A stretch of DNA of 64,000 nucleotides from positions 186,001 to 250,000 of the forward strand of contig BMQD01000009.1 of the NCBI GenBank assembly GCA_014647935.1, written 5' to 3'. A program made the translations under genes and the position numbers. This stretch comes from Planomonospora parontospora (GTDB lineage Bacteria; Actinomycetota; Actinomycetes; Streptosporangiales; Streptosporangiaceae). Positions 25,176 through 34,058 of this stretch are shown here, piece by piece. Within the stretch, counting starts at the first letter, position 1. Every line of letters begins with the position of its first letter. Under the pieces are notes generated by a model that was not told the DNA's origin, ran no database searches, and worked only from the letters and a program-made list of their open reading frames with translations.

Positions 25176-26366
25176 TTAAAAAGTCAGAACAGAGGTTATC
25201 CCGACAAGATGCCTGGCTATCGCCAAACTGGATGTCGCAGCGGGGGAAGGGGCGTTGCGCACCAGGGTGATCAGGCCGTGCACGTCGATCGCGAAGTCGT
25301 CCAGCATGCTCCCGTCGCGGGCCACGGCCTGCGCCCGGACCCCGCTTCCGGCCGGGACGAGGTCGGCGGCGGTGAGCTCGGGGACGTACCGGCGCGCCGC
25401 CGCCAGGAAGGCCCCTCCGGACAGCGAGCCCAGCACCTCGCCGATCCCCGTCCGCCAGTGCCGGGCGACCAGACGCCGGGTCCCCGGCCAGGCCGCGACG
25501 CGGCGCAGGTCGGCGAGGTCGACGTCCCGCCAGGAGTAGCCCTCCAGCGCCAGCGCCGGCACCGCGTTGGGGCCGACGAGCACCTCGCCGTCGATCGTGC
25601 GGGTCAGGTGCACGCCGAGGAACGGGTAGCGGGGGTCGGGCACCGGGTAGACCAGCCCGCGGACCAGTTCCCTGGCCCGTCCGGCGAGGGCGTGATACTC
25701 CCCGCGGAAGGGGACGATCCGCACCTCGCCGGGCGACCCTGCCATCCGGGCGACCGCGTCGGTGCCGAGCCCGGCGCAGACGACCAGCCGGTCGAAGCGC
25801 ATCCTGCTCCCCCCGGCGACCACCTCCACCCCGTCCGCGGTCTGGCGCAGCCTGCGGACCGGGTGCGAGAGCCGTACCGCGCCGCCCGACTCCTCCACGT
25901 CGCGGGCCAGTCGGCGGGCGACGGCGGGGAAGTCGGCGATCGCGGTGCGCGGGGAGTGCACCGCGGCCACTCCGGCGGCGTGCGGCTCGACCTCGCGCAG
26001 GGCCAGCGCGTCCAGCTCGGCGAGGCCGGGCACGCCGTTCTCCCTGGCCCGCTCGGCGATCGCGCGCAGGGCGGGCCGCTCGGCGGCGGTGGCGGCGATG
26101 ACGAGCTTGCCGACCTCGTCGTAGGCGATGGCGTGCTCGGCGCAGTACTCCTGCAGCAGGGCCACACCCTCCCGGCAGAGCTCCGCCTTGAGCGAGCCCG
26201 GCCGGTAGTAGAGACCGGCGTGCACGACCCCGCTGTTGTGCCCGGTCTGGTGGGCCCCGATGCGGTCCTCCTTGTCGAGGACGGTCACCCGCGCGCCGCG
26301 GGTCAGCGCGAGCTCCCTGGCCACCGCCAGGCCGACGATGCCGGCACCCACGATCCCGACGTTCAT
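25176..26366 (-). CDS. lhgO: L-2-hydroxyglutarate oxidase (FAD-dependent)
   Basis: 396 residues. The FAD-binding GIVGAGIVGLAVAREL motif is at the start, followed by HQTGHNSGVVHAGLYYRPGSLKA, the hallmark of the L-2-hydroxyglutarate oxidase/dehydrogenase group within the DAO superfamily; GEVLVGPNAVPALALEGY and the C-terminal APSPAATSSLAIA are also typical. It oxidises L-2-hydroxyglutarate to 2-oxoglutarate, removing a by-product of central metabolism. ATG at 26366 has a GGAGG 7 nt upstream. It is monocistronic; an 18-bp palindrome just upstream (26388-26405) looks like its operator. It ends 27 nt from the response regulator start. Confidence 0.9.
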   Translation of the reverse strand: MNVGIVGAGIVGLAVARELALTRGARVTVLDKEDRIGAHQTGHNSGVVHAGLYYRPGSLKAELCREGVALLQEYCAEHAIAYDEVGKLVIAATAAERPALRAIAERARENGVPGLAELDALALREVEPHAAGVAAVHSPRTAIADFPAVARRLARDVEESGGAVRLSHPVRRLRQTADGVEVVAGGSRMRFDRLVVCAGLGTDAVARMAGSPGEVRIVPFRGEYHALAGRARELVRGLVYPVPDPRYPFLGVHLTRTIDGEVLVGPNAVPALALEGYSWRDVDLADLRRVAAWPGTRRLVARHWRTGIGEVLGSLSGGAFLAAARRYVPELTAADLVPAGSGVRAQAVARDGSMLDDFAIDVHGLITLVRNAPSPAATSSLAIARHLVGITSVLTF

Positions 26367-26387
26367 GGCACGACCTCCGAAACAGGA

Positions 26388-26405
26388 TGCTCCCTTACGG
26401 GAGCA
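26388..26405. promoter_or_regulatory. Palindrome upstream of lhgO
   Basis: TGCTCCC-TTAC-GGGAGCA, perfect 7-bp arms, centred about 30 nt before the lhgO ATG. The position suits a repressor site near the transcription start. No regulator gene is adjacent. Confidence 0.5.
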
Positions 26406-26562
26406 CACATTCTTCGAAAGTTAGCGGCAACCACCGGCCACGGGCCAGGGGGAACCCCGGTCACCGCGGCCGGCGGCGGTCCTCCGGCCGCGGGCGGGAG
26501 GACCCCCGGCCCGGACTCCGGCCCGGACCGCCAGAGGCTCCGGTCACCGCGTCGGGCTCCGG

Positions 26563-29500
26563 TCACCGCATCCGGCCGACGGCCTCGCGCAGGCGGCGCA
26601 CCTCCCGCAGCCGGGCCTCGTAGGTCGCGCCGACCACCACCAGGAGCAGCCCGCCGAGGGCCATCGGCACCCACCGGGGCACCGCCGCGACGGCCTGGGC
26701 GATCCAGGGCGCCAGCTCGTGCAGGGCCACGACGGCCAGCGTCAGGCCGCCGAGCACCGCCGGGGCCTGGAGCCGGAACCGGGCTCCGACCAGGAGGACC
26801 GCCAGCGAGAAGCCGCCGAGCAGCAGGGGCCGGAGGCCTCCGTCGCCGGTCAGCACGGCGATCGTGCTGGGCAGCAGACCGGAGGCGAGGCCGGAGCCGT
26901 AGACGCTCCAGGAGGAGACTCGTCCGCCCCTCGCCCGCAGGAGCCCGAAGGCCAGCAGGACGAGCGAGAACGGCACCGTGTACGCCTCGACCACGGTGAT
27001 GTCCGAGGCGAGCAGCCGCAGCCAGGCGGCCGCCAGCAGGAAGCCGGTCCCGGCGTACGCCGCCGGCCGCCGGTCCGGACGCAGCGCCGTGCCCGCCAGC
27101 AGCACGCCGATGACGGCGCAGGCCAGGCTGAGGGCCGGCAGGTGCGCGACGCCGGGGCCGGGGACCAGCGAGTCGTGGACGACGAGCGCCAGCCCCCAGG
27201 CGGTGAGGCAGTGACCCGCCGCCTCCAGCCCGGCCGACAGCTCCCGCAGCCGCCCCCTCATCCCGCGCCCGGCCGACGGATCCCGCAGCCCTCCCTCCCC
27301 GTCGTGCCCGGCCGACGGCTCCTCCGACCCGCCCCACTTCTCTCCCCTGGCCGGCAGCTCCTCCGGCCCACCCCGCTTCTCGCGCCCGGCCGACGGCTCC
27401 TCCGGTCCGCCCTCCCCGTCGCGCCCGGTCCCGGAGGCCCGGGAACCGCCCGCGCCCTCCCGGTCCCCGGAGCCTGCCGGGCCGGTCGCGCTCCCCCGCA
27501 CCGCCGGGCCGTACGGCCTGCGGACCAGGCCCGCCGCCGCCGCGGCCAGGCCGGCCACCGCGAACAGGCCGAACGCCGCGTACCGGGCCGGCCAGCCCAG
27601 CGACGCCCCGACCGCCAGGACCTCGCCCCCCGCGAGCACCGTCGCGAGCCCGGCACCGAGGAGGCGTACGGCCCGCGTCCGGGCGAGGAGGGCGGCCGCG
27701 GCCCAGACGAGCAGGAGGCAGACGAGTGCCGCGTGGGTGGCGGTCCGCTCGGCCAGGGCGGTGACGGCCGCCCACAGGGTGACCGCCGCGGCGGCGGTCG
27801 CCAGGGTCTCCGCCCGCCACCGTCGGCCGGTCAGGGCCGCCCCGGCAGTGAGGGCCGCGGCGAGCGCGAGCAGGGTCGCGACGGCGGCCGGGTGGGTCCA
27901 GCCGAGGGCGTCCGGGACCAGCACCGTCCCGATCGTGCCGGACAGCAGCGCGGCGACGCCCGCGGGCCTCCGCAGCCCGTGACCGGACCCCGCCGTCCCC
28001 GGAGCGGAGGCGGCGGGGACGGCGGGGTCCGGCCGCCGGCCGAGGACCGCGGGGACGCGGCCCCGCACGGCCAGGGCGGCGGAGGCCGCGGCGAGCAGCG
28101 CCAGGACGACCACCGGCGTGAGCGGCACCGGCGACCACCCTTCGCCGTACCCGTGCGGGCCCGACCAGATCCGGTCCAGGCGGGCGAACGGCTCCGTCAG
28201 CGCCCAGGCGATATCGGTGTGGAACGGAAGCACCGTCAGCACGGCCAGGCTCCCGCCGGTGACCACCGCCGCGGAGCGGATCCCGGGCTCGTCCGGCCCG
28301 GCCGGGCACAGCGCGGCGGTGGCGACGGCCAGCCCCGCCACGGCGTACACCAGGGCGTGCCAGCCGGAGGGGACGAGCGGCAGGAAGGGCGCCGCGAGGC
28401 CGGCGGCCAGCGCGAACGCCGACGCGGCGGCGAGGCCGGTGACCCGTCCCACCGCGCGCCGCAGGGCCACCGTGATCCCGGTCAGCGCCAGGACGGCCAG
28501 CAGCGCTCCCCGGACCGCGGCGCCGAGCCGGTCCCCGGAGGAGAAACCCCACATCAGGTCCGGAGCGGAGTCCGCCGCGCCGTACAGCACGCCGAGCGTC
28601 CACACGGTGCCGAACGAGAGCGCCGCCGTCCTCCGGATCCCGGGCCGGATCGGGGCCGCGGACCGGTGCTTCAGGAACAGCAGGAGGGCGGCGTCGGCCG
28701 CGGCCGTCGCCGCGAACGCGGCGGTCACCCAGGGCGCCGGCAGCTCCGCCGCCACCAGCACGAGGGGGAACTGGGCGAACAGCACCGCCGCAGGCAGCGG
28801 CAGCCTCAGCGGCACCACCCGCGAGTACGCGGCCATGGCGAGCGCGACCACGGCGAACACCCCGCCCGCGTAGACGTTCCCGGCGAGGGTGGCGGCTCCC
28901 GCCAGACCGGCCTGCCGGACGGCGTAGCCGTCCAGGAGGAGCAGGACCACGCCGAGCGCCGCGACGGTCTCCGCGGTGGCGGTCAGCCCGCGGCCCGCCA
29001 GTGCCAGCGGCACCGCCATGATCACCGCGGTGAAGCCGGCCAGCACCGCGGCCCGCCCGCCGATGCCGAGGTGGCCCCAGCTCACCGCCGTGAACACGAC
29101 GGCCGCGACGGCCAGCAGCAGCCCGCCGAGGGCGAGCAGCAGGTTCTGCACCGCCTTCGGCGAGAAGTCGCCGCCCGGACGCGCGGGGCCCACTCCTCCG
29201 GTCCCGTTTCGTCCCCCTCCGGTCCGCCCCGTCCCCACCGGTCCCCGCGCCTCCCGGCCCGTCGTCCCCGCACGTCGCGCTCCCGCGGCGGCCTCCGGGC
29301 TGCTCCCGCCCGCCTGAGCGCTCTGCCGGGCGTCCTCCGCCCGGAGCATGCGGAGCAGCCGGCTGCGGCGGACGAGCAGCTCGGACCTGCGCGCTCCGAG
29401 CTCGGCCAGTGCCTGGTCGAGCCGCCACAGCTCGGCCGCCAGCGGCCCGCTCAGCGGCAGGGCGCAGCGCGGGCAACGCTCCTGGGGAGCGGTCAGGCGC

Positions 29501-29613
29501 ACCCCGCATTCCGGGCACCTCGGCTCACCCGGCATGAAGGCGGCGTCCGAGAGCGGGTCGGCGGAGCCCGGCAGCGGGTCGGCGGCGTCCGGCAGCGGGT
29601 CGGCGGGTTCCAT
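26563..29613 (-). CDS. Giant polytopic membrane protein with N-terminal zinc ribbon (SCO7613-like)
   Basis: About 1016 residues. The first 60 residues carry a zinc ribbon (CPECGVRL...CPRCALPL), then a helical region (LWRLDQALAELGARRSELLVRRSRLLRML) and a low-complexity linker, followed by some 25-30 short hydrophobic segments (for example FSPKAVQNLLLALGGLLLAV at about 160). A second low-complexity region of repeated AGREKRGGPEELPARG-type units (about 730-790) separates two membrane blocks. Such proteins are known in actinomycetes as SCO7613 C-terminal-domain membrane proteins; the function is unknown. ATG at 29613 is chosen; 29649 is an alternative. The gene stands alone between lhgO and the PadR operon. 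Confidence 0.75.
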   Translation of the reverse strand: MEPADPLPDAADPLPGSADPLSDAAFMPGEPRCPECGVRLTAPQERCPRCALPLSGPLAAELWRLDQALAELGARRSELLVRRSRLLRMLRAEDARQSAQAGGSSPEAAAGARRAGTTGREARGPVGTGRTGGGRNGTGGVGPARPGGDFSPKAVQNLLLALGGLLLAVAAVVFTAVSWGHLGIGGRAAVLAGFTAVIMAVPLALAGRGLTATAETVAALGVVLLLLDGYAVRQAGLAGAATLAGNVYAGGVFAVVALAMAAYSRVVPLRLPLPAAVLFAQFPLVLVAAELPAPWVTAAFAATAAADAALLLFLKHRSAAPIRPGIRRTAALSFGTVWTLGVLYGAADSAPDLMWGFSSGDRLGAAVRGALLAVLALTGITVALRRAVGRVTGLAAASAFALAAGLAAPFLPLVPSGWHALVYAVAGLAVATAALCPAGPDEPGIRSAAVVTGGSLAVLTVLPFHTDIAWALTEPFARLDRIWSGPHGYGEGWSPVPLTPVVVLALLAAASAALAVRGRVPAVLGRRPDPAVPAASAPGTAGSGHGLRRPAGVAALLSGTIGTVLVPDALGWTHPAAVATLLALAAALTAGAALTGRRWRAETLATAAAAVTLWAAVTALAERTATHAALVCLLLVWAAAALLARTRAVRLLGAGLATVLAGGEVLAVGASLGWPARYAAFGLFAVAGLAAAAAGLVRRPYGPAVRGSATGPAGSGDREGAGGSRASGTGRDGEGGPEEPSAGREKRGGPEELPARGEKWGGSEEPSAGHDGEGGLRDPSAGRGMRGRLRELSAGLEAAGHCLTAWGLALVVHDSLVPGPGVAHLPALSLACAVIGVLLAGTALRPDRRPAAYAGTGFLLAAAWLRLLASDITVVEAYTVPFSLVLLAFGLLRARGGRVSSWSVYGSGLASGLLPSTIAVLTGDGGLRPLLLGGFSLAVLLVGARFRLQAPAVLGGLTLAVVALHELAPWIAQAVAAVPRWVPMALGGLLLVVVGATYEARLREVRRLREAVGRMR

Positions 29614-29771
29614 GCCTTCACCATGCCGCCGGCCGGTCGCCCGCCGCATCCGGCGGGCTACTCATCCGGGACTGAGTACTTCCGACGCGCCACCTGGAAC
29701 AACCGCCTCCCGATCGAGCACCGCGGAGCCCGCGGACCGGTGAGCCGACGCACCGTCTTCTGGACGTCGCA

Positions 29772-29815
29772 GCAACCTAGGTTGCATCTCTAACTAGATG
29801 GCTGTAGTTTCTACA
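29772..29815. promoter_or_regulatory. Operator-like palindromes before the PadR operon
   Basis: GCAACCTAGGTTGC (29772-29785) is a perfect 14-bp palindrome, followed by TGTAG-TTT-CTACA (29803-29815). Between them is ATCTCTAACTAGAT, weakly palindromic. This AT-richer stretch precedes the operon that contains the PadR gene and is a likely autoregulatory region. The remainder of 29650-29892 shows nothing else. Confidence 0.55.
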
Positions 29816-29892
29816 TCGCGAAGACGACGACTCCTCCCGGAGCCGGCCGCCGACGCAATCCCCCACCCGGCACCCACCAAGGGAGAGATCAG

Positions 29893-30114
29893 ATGACCAC
29901 CACGCAGTCCGGCTCCCCGGCCACCCCCGCCCGCAGCGCGCTCTTCTCCGACAGGCGCTTCCAGCTCACCCTCGCCGCCTTCTGGATCCTCATGGCGGCC
30001 CGCACCCTCGTCAGCCGCCACGCCGACCAGGACCTCCTCTCCGGCTTCCTCACCGGCCTCTTCGTCGTCACCGCCGTCGCCCTGGCCTGGCAGTTCGCGC
30101 GTGCCCGCCGCTAA
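29893..30114 (+). CDS. Small two-helix membrane protein
   Basis: 73 residues with a good Shine-Dalgarno (AAGGGAGA, 29879-29886). Two hydrophobic stretches (FQLTLAAFWILMAARTLV and LLSGFLTGLFVVTAVALAWQF) are separated by a short polar loop. It ends just before the PadR gene and is the first gene of a three-gene operon (this gene, PadR, HAAS-domain protein). No family is recognised with certainty; membrane location follows from the sequence. Confidence 0.75.
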   Translation: MTTTQSGSPATPARSALFSDRRFQLTLAAFWILMAARTLVSRHADQDLLSGFLTGLFVVTAVALAWQFARARR

Positions 30115-30118
30115 CCCC

Positions 30119-30454
30119 ATGACCGCCGACCGCCGCGCCAGCTGGCTGAAGGGCGTCCTCGACCTGCTGGTCCTCGCCGGCCTCACCGAGGGCGAGAACT
30201 ACGGCTACGAGATCGCCAAGGGCCTCGCCGAGATCGGCTTCGACATCAAGGGCGGCACGCTGTACCCCGTGCTCAACCGGCTCGAGGAGGCCGGCCTGGT
30301 CACCGCGGAGTTCCGCGCCACCGAGCGCGGCCCCGGCCGCCGCTACTACACCCTGACCCGGCAGGGCCGCGACACGCTCACCGAGCAGGGCGCGCTCTGG
30401 CTGGCCTTCGACGAATCCGTCCGTTCGGCACTCGCCCGGGGAGGCGTCAGATGA
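30119..30454 (+). CDS. PadR family transcriptional regulator
   Basis: 111 residues: the winged-helix core reads LDLLVLAGLTEGENYGYEIA, GFDIKGGTLYPVLNRLEEAGLV and GPGRRYYTLTRQGR, the standard PadR fold with the LYPVLxRLE recognition motif. The short C-terminal helix is the PadR-s2 type. ATG at 30119 is used; an upstream GTG at 30101 would overlap the small membrane gene. Its stop overlaps the next gene start by 4 nt. PadR proteins often repress their own operon, which matches the palindromes at 29772-29815; here the target is presumably the small membrane and HAAS proteins. Confidence 0.92.
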   Translation: MTADRRASWLKGVLDLLVLAGLTEGENYGYEIAKGLAEIGFDIKGGTLYPVLNRLEEAGLVTAEFRATERGPGRRYYTLTRQGRDTLTEQGALWLAFDESVRSALARGGVR

Positions 30455-31194
30455 CCACCGCCTACTTCGACCAACTCGCCGGGCACCTGCGCGGACACGG
30501 CATCCCCGAGGAGGAGATCATCACGACCGTCGACGACCTCGCCGCCTACGCCGCCGAGAGCGGCGCCGACCCGGAGGAGGAGTTCGGCCCCGCGGCCGGC
30601 TTCGCCGCCACCCTCGCCCCCGCCGCGCAGGAGACCGCCCCGGAGGGCGGCCCGGACCCGGCCGCCGAGACCTGGGTCTGGACCGCCGACGCCTTCCGGG
30701 ACCGCGAATACCTGAACAGGTACGGCGAGCAGGGCTGGGAGGTCGAGCGCATCGACCACCTGGGCCGCTTCGTCAGCCGGCGCGACCCCGAGCGCCCGCT
30801 CCGCTGGGAGTACCGCCGCGAGACCGTGCTGCCGGCGAAGCACGGCGCCCTCGCCGAACGCCTCGCCCCGGACGGCTGGGAGCCCTGCGGCGGCTGGATG
30901 TACTTCCAGTACTTCAAGCGCCCCAAGGCCGTCTCCGAAGGGCTCGCGGGCGAGCTCGACGACGCCCCCGCCACGCCCGCCCGCCGGGTGTTCTTCGGCA
31001 GGCGCTTCTACGCCTTCATGGTCGTCTGGGTGCTCTACATGGCCGCCCTCATCACCGGCATCGTGCTCGGCGTCGGCCCGCTCTCCGGCGGCGACCACGA
31101 GTTCGGCCCGGACTTCGTCGGGGGCGTCCTGGCCGGCATCGCCGTCGTCGTCCTCCTCGTCCTGATCACGCTCCGCCGGAGGCGCCGCCGCTGA
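30451..31194 (+). CDS. HAAS/DUF2812-like membrane protein co-transcribed with PadR
   Basis: 247 residues. The N-terminal 60 residues (YFDQLAGHLRGHGIPEEEII through GADPEEEFGPAAGFAATLAP) look like the HAAS signalling domain usually encoded next to PadR genes. The middle (FRDREYLNRYGEQGWEVERID and ALAERLAPDGWEPCGGWMYFQYFKR) resembles a duplicated DUF2812-type module. The C-terminus has two membrane helices (about 188-208 and 222-240) and an Arg tail. It overlaps PadR by 4 nt. HAAS proteins are thought to relay signals with PadR regulators; the role here is unknown. Confidence 0.75.
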   Translation: MTTAYFDQLAGHLRGHGIPEEEIITTVDDLAAYAAESGADPEEEFGPAAGFAATLAPAAQETAPEGGPDPAAETWVWTADAFRDREYLNRYGEQGWEVERIDHLGRFVSRRDPERPLRWEYRRETVLPAKHGALAERLAPDGWEPCGGWMYFQYFKRPKAVSEGLAGELDDAPATPARRVFFGRRFYAFMVVWVLYMAALITGIVLGVGPLSGGDHEFGPDFVGGVLAGIAVVVLLVLITLRRRRRR

Positions 31195-31237
31195 CCGGGC
31201 CCCCGGCGTGCACCCCACCGGGTACGGCGGCCGGGGT

Positions 31238-32416
31238 CTACCGGGTACGGCGGGCGACGAAGACGATCGCGCCCGTGGCGCCGAAGGCCACGAGCAGCCA
31301 GAGCAGCACCGCCGAGACCGGCACGCCGGCGTCCTCCCCGCCGTCCTCGGCCGCCTCCGCCGTACCGGCCGGCTCCGTGCGCGCCGTACCGCTCCGCTCC
31401 GGGACCGGAGTGGGGGCGGGAGCGGCCGCCTCCAGGACCCGGTCGGGAAGCGGCACCAGGTGGACCGGGCTGTCCTCGCCCTCGGAACCGGTCAGCAGGG
31501 CCTTGCCGTCCGCGGTGTAGGCGATCGACTCGGCCTGCTCCAGCGGGGGCATCGGGACCCGGGCGAGCTGCTCGTCGAAGTCGCGGTAGACCGTCGCGGA
31601 GATGTAGGTCCGGACCACGAAGCTCGACCCGTCGGGCGCGTAGGCGGCGTCGGTCGCCATGATCGGCGCTGAGCCGACCTTGCGCAGCACGTTGACCCGC
31701 CCGGTGCGCAGGCGCTTCGGCGCCGCGTAGATCGCCCCGGCGAACTCCTTGGTCACGATGTACAGCCGCCCGGTCCGGGGATCGACCATGACGCCCTCGG
31801 CGTTGTGCCCGCCGTCCTCGTAGCGGAAGCGGTAGCGCACGGCCGGGAGCACGGCGTCCTTCAGCGACGCGGGCTCGGCCACCTTGTAGACCGAGACGTC
31901 CGGCCAGGCTCCGTCGAAGTTGTCGCCGATGTCGGCGAACCAGAGCACTCCGCGCCCGGTCGCCGGGTCCCTGGAGACCGCCATCCCCTCCCAGTCGCGG
32001 GCCGCCGCGCCCCGCAGGGTGAACGCCGCCCGGGTCTTCCCGTCGCCGCCGACCGCGAAGAAGACCGGTCCGGCCTCGCTGTCGTTGTGGGTGTAGTAGA
32101 CGTCCTCATGGGTCGGCGAGACCGCCAGCCCGCTCGACTCGGTGATCCGCTCGTCCTCGAAGCGGAACAGGACCCGGTCCGCCTCCCGGCTCCCCGCCGG
32201 CTCCGTCGGCTCGGCCGCCGCGGCGCCGCCCGCGCCCGCCACCGGCCCGGTGCCCGCCGCACCGGTCGCCGCCTCCGCTCCGCCCGCGCCCGCCACGGCC
32301 CGCGTGCCGGCCGGACGCTCCACCGCCCGCACGCCGGGCCCGGCGAACACCGCCGCCGCGACCACCCCGGCCGCGGCGAGCACCCGAATCAGGACTTCCC
32401 CCGGTCTGCTGCGCAT
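31238..32416 (-). CDS. Secreted, C-terminally anchored beta-propeller protein
   Basis: 392 residues. A signal peptide (about 1-30) and a Gly/Ala/Thr linker precede a repetitive beta domain (about 80-330) with motifs ESSGLAVSPTHEDVYYTHND, DWEGMAVSRDP, WFADIGDNFDGAW, NAEGVMVDPRTGRLYIVTKE and AESIAYTADGKALLTGSEGED. These recall phytase-like or SMP-30-like beta-propellers. A Pro/Thr/Ala stalk and one membrane helix (SAVLLWLLVAFGATGAIVFV) with a basic end fix it to the cell surface. The substrate or ligand is unknown. It is convergent with the PadR operon (44-nt gap) and divergent from the ATPase gene. Confidence 0.8.
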   Translation of the reverse strand: MRSRPGEVLIRVLAAAGVVAAAVFAGPGVRAVERPAGTRAVAGAGGAEAATGAAGTGPVAGAGGAAAAEPTEPAGSREADRVLFRFEDERITESSGLAVSPTHEDVYYTHNDSEAGPVFFAVGGDGKTRAAFTLRGAAARDWEGMAVSRDPATGRGVLWFADIGDNFDGAWPDVSVYKVAEPASLKDAVLPAVRYRFRYEDGGHNAEGVMVDPRTGRLYIVTKEFAGAIYAAPKRLRTGRVNVLRKVGSAPIMATDAAYAPDGSSFVVRTYISATVYRDFDEQLARVPMPPLEQAESIAYTADGKALLTGSEGEDSPVHLVPLPDRVLEAAAPAPTPVPERSGTARTEPAGTAEAAEDGGEDAGVPVSAVLLWLLVAFGATGAIVFVARRTR

Positions 32417-32515
32417 TCAGCCATCATGCCCCGGCGGCGGCTCGCACAGGCCCGCCCGCGGTGACCGGGTGACCCGGTCCAAGGAGTCGGCCCGGCCGCT
32501 CAGCTATCCAAATCT

Positions 32516-32563
32516 TTAGAAGCATAACCCTTAGAGATATAGTTCTAAGGGGTGCACCTCTAA
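32516..32563. promoter_or_regulatory. Symmetric four-half-site array before the DUF234 ATPase
   Basis: TTAGA occurs at 32516-32520 and 32531-32535 and its complement TCTAA at 32544-32548 and 32559-32563. All four lie symmetrically around 32539.5 (spacings 10, 8, 10). The inner pair extends to CCCTTAGA/TCTAAGGG. The block is AT-rich and ends 10 nt before the ATPase start; TCTAAGGAG also supplies its Shine-Dalgarno. This architecture suggests a dimer-of-dimers regulator site. Confidence 0.6.
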
Positions 32564-32573
32564 GGAGACGACG

Positions 32574-34040
32574 ATGATCCTCAAGCCCGGACACGTCTTC
32601 GCGCGGGACGCGGAGTGGAGCGCGCTGAGCCGGTTCGCCGAGAGCACGGCGCCGAGCACCCGGCTGGGCGTGGTCAGCGGCCGTCGCAGGCAGGGCAAGA
32701 CCTACCTCCTCAACGCCCTCACCGAAGCACTCGGCGGCTTCTACTTCGTGGCCGCCGACGACACCGAGACCGAAGGCCTCCGCAGGTTCGGGGAGGCGCT
32801 CGCCTTCCGCAGCGGCGGCGGGGGCCAGTACCACTTCGACAACTGGGATCAGGCCCTCGACCGGCTGTACGCGACGGTCCAGGACGGCGTCATCGTCATC
32901 GACGAGTTCCCCTACCTGGCCAAGGCGAGCCCGGTCCTCCCCTCCCTGTTCCAGCGCGCTCTCGACCCGGGCGGCACGGCACGGCGTTCCGCGGCCAAAC
33001 TGCTGCTCTGCGGGTCTGCGATGTCGGTGATGGGCGGACTCCTGGCAGGCAACGCACCGCTTCGCGGGCGGGCGAGCCTGGAACTCGTGGTGAACCCGAT
33101 GGACTACCTCACCGCGGCCCGTTTCTGGGGCTGCGAGCACGACCACGAACTGGCGGTCCTCCTGCACGCCGTCATCGGGGGCACTCCCGCCTACCGGCAC
33201 GAGCTCGTCTACTCCGACGCCCCCTCCTCCCGTGAGGAGTTCGACGACTGGGTGGTCAGGACCGTCCTCAACCCCATGGTTCCGATCTTCCGGGAGGCCC
33301 GCTACCTCCTCGCCGAGGAGACCGACATCCGCGATCCCGCGCTGTACCACGCCGTGCTCGGGGCCATCGCCTCCGGGCACAACACCCGCGGCGGCATCGC
33401 GGGTTACCTGGGGCGCCCTTCCACCCACATCGGCCATCCCCTGACGGTGCTGGAGGACAGCCACCTGATCACCCGCGAGCAGGACGCGTTCGCCTCCGGC
33501 AGGTTCGTCTACCGGATCGCGGAGCCGCTCATCACGTTCTACGAGAGCGTCATGCGGCGCACCTGGAGCTTCCTGGAACGCGGTCTCGCCGAGCAGGCAT
33601 GGGCCGCGTCCCGCAGCGGCTTCCTCTCCCAGGTGGTCGGACCGCACTTCGAGGAGCTGTGCCGGGAGTTCACCATCCGGAGCAGCCTGGAGTTGTTCGG
33701 CGAGCTTCCGGCTCAGGTGAGTTCCGGGACCGTGCCCGACCCCTCCAGCAGGAAGTCCATCCAGGTGGACGTCGCCGCCCTCACCTCCGGCGAACCGGGC
33801 AGGCCCGCCCGGCTCCTCGCCCTCGGCGAGGCGAAATGGGGCAAGGTCATGGGCCTGCGCCACCTCGACCGGCTCCGCAGAGCGCGGGACCTGCTGGCGG
33901 TCAGGAAGTACGACACGGAGGGCACCCGGCTGATCTGCTACGGCGGCGCCGGATTCGACGACGATCTCCGCACGGCCGCGGCGGCCGACGGCAGGATCGT
34001 CCTCGTCGACCTGCCGCGCCTGTACGGTCAGGCATCCTGA
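32574..34040 (+). CDS. Archaeal-type AAA ATPase with C-terminal nuclease-like (DUF234) domain
   Basis: 488 residues. The ATPase has Walker A GRRRQGKT (36-43) and Walker B GVIVIDEFPYL (about 105-115), and a sensor-like GSAMSVM with the PLRGRASLELVVNPMDYLTA and RFWG segment typical of this STAND-related family. A winged-helix part follows (AGYLGRPSTHIGHPLTVLEDSHLI). The C-terminal domain has the PD-(D/E)xK-like signature: an Asp in SIQVDVAAL (about residue 400) and E-x-K in LGEAKWG (about 418-420). The members of this family are linked to mobile DNA or regulation in archaea and bacteria, but their role is unsettled. It is a single gene behind an unusual symmetric operator. Confidence 0.85.
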   Translation: MILKPGHVFARDAEWSALSRFAESTAPSTRLGVVSGRRRQGKTYLLNALTEALGGFYFVAADDTETEGLRRFGEALAFRSGGGGQYHFDNWDQALDRLYATVQDGVIVIDEFPYLAKASPVLPSLFQRALDPGGTARRSAAKLLLCGSAMSVMGGLLAGNAPLRGRASLELVVNPMDYLTAARFWGCEHDHELAVLLHAVIGGTPAYRHELVYSDAPSSREEFDDWVVRTVLNPMVPIFREARYLLAEETDIRDPALYHAVLGAIASGHNTRGGIAGYLGRPSTHIGHPLTVLEDSHLITREQDAFASGRFVYRIAEPLITFYESVMRRTWSFLERGLAEQAWAASRSGFLSQVVGPHFEELCREFTIRSSLELFGELPAQVSSGTVPDPSSRKSIQVDVAALTSGEPGRPARLLALGEAKWGKVMGLRHLDRLRRARDLLAVRKYDTEGTRLICYGGAGFDDDLRTAAAADGRIVLVDLPRLYGQAS

Positions 34041-34058
34041 ACGGGGCTCCGGACCGGA

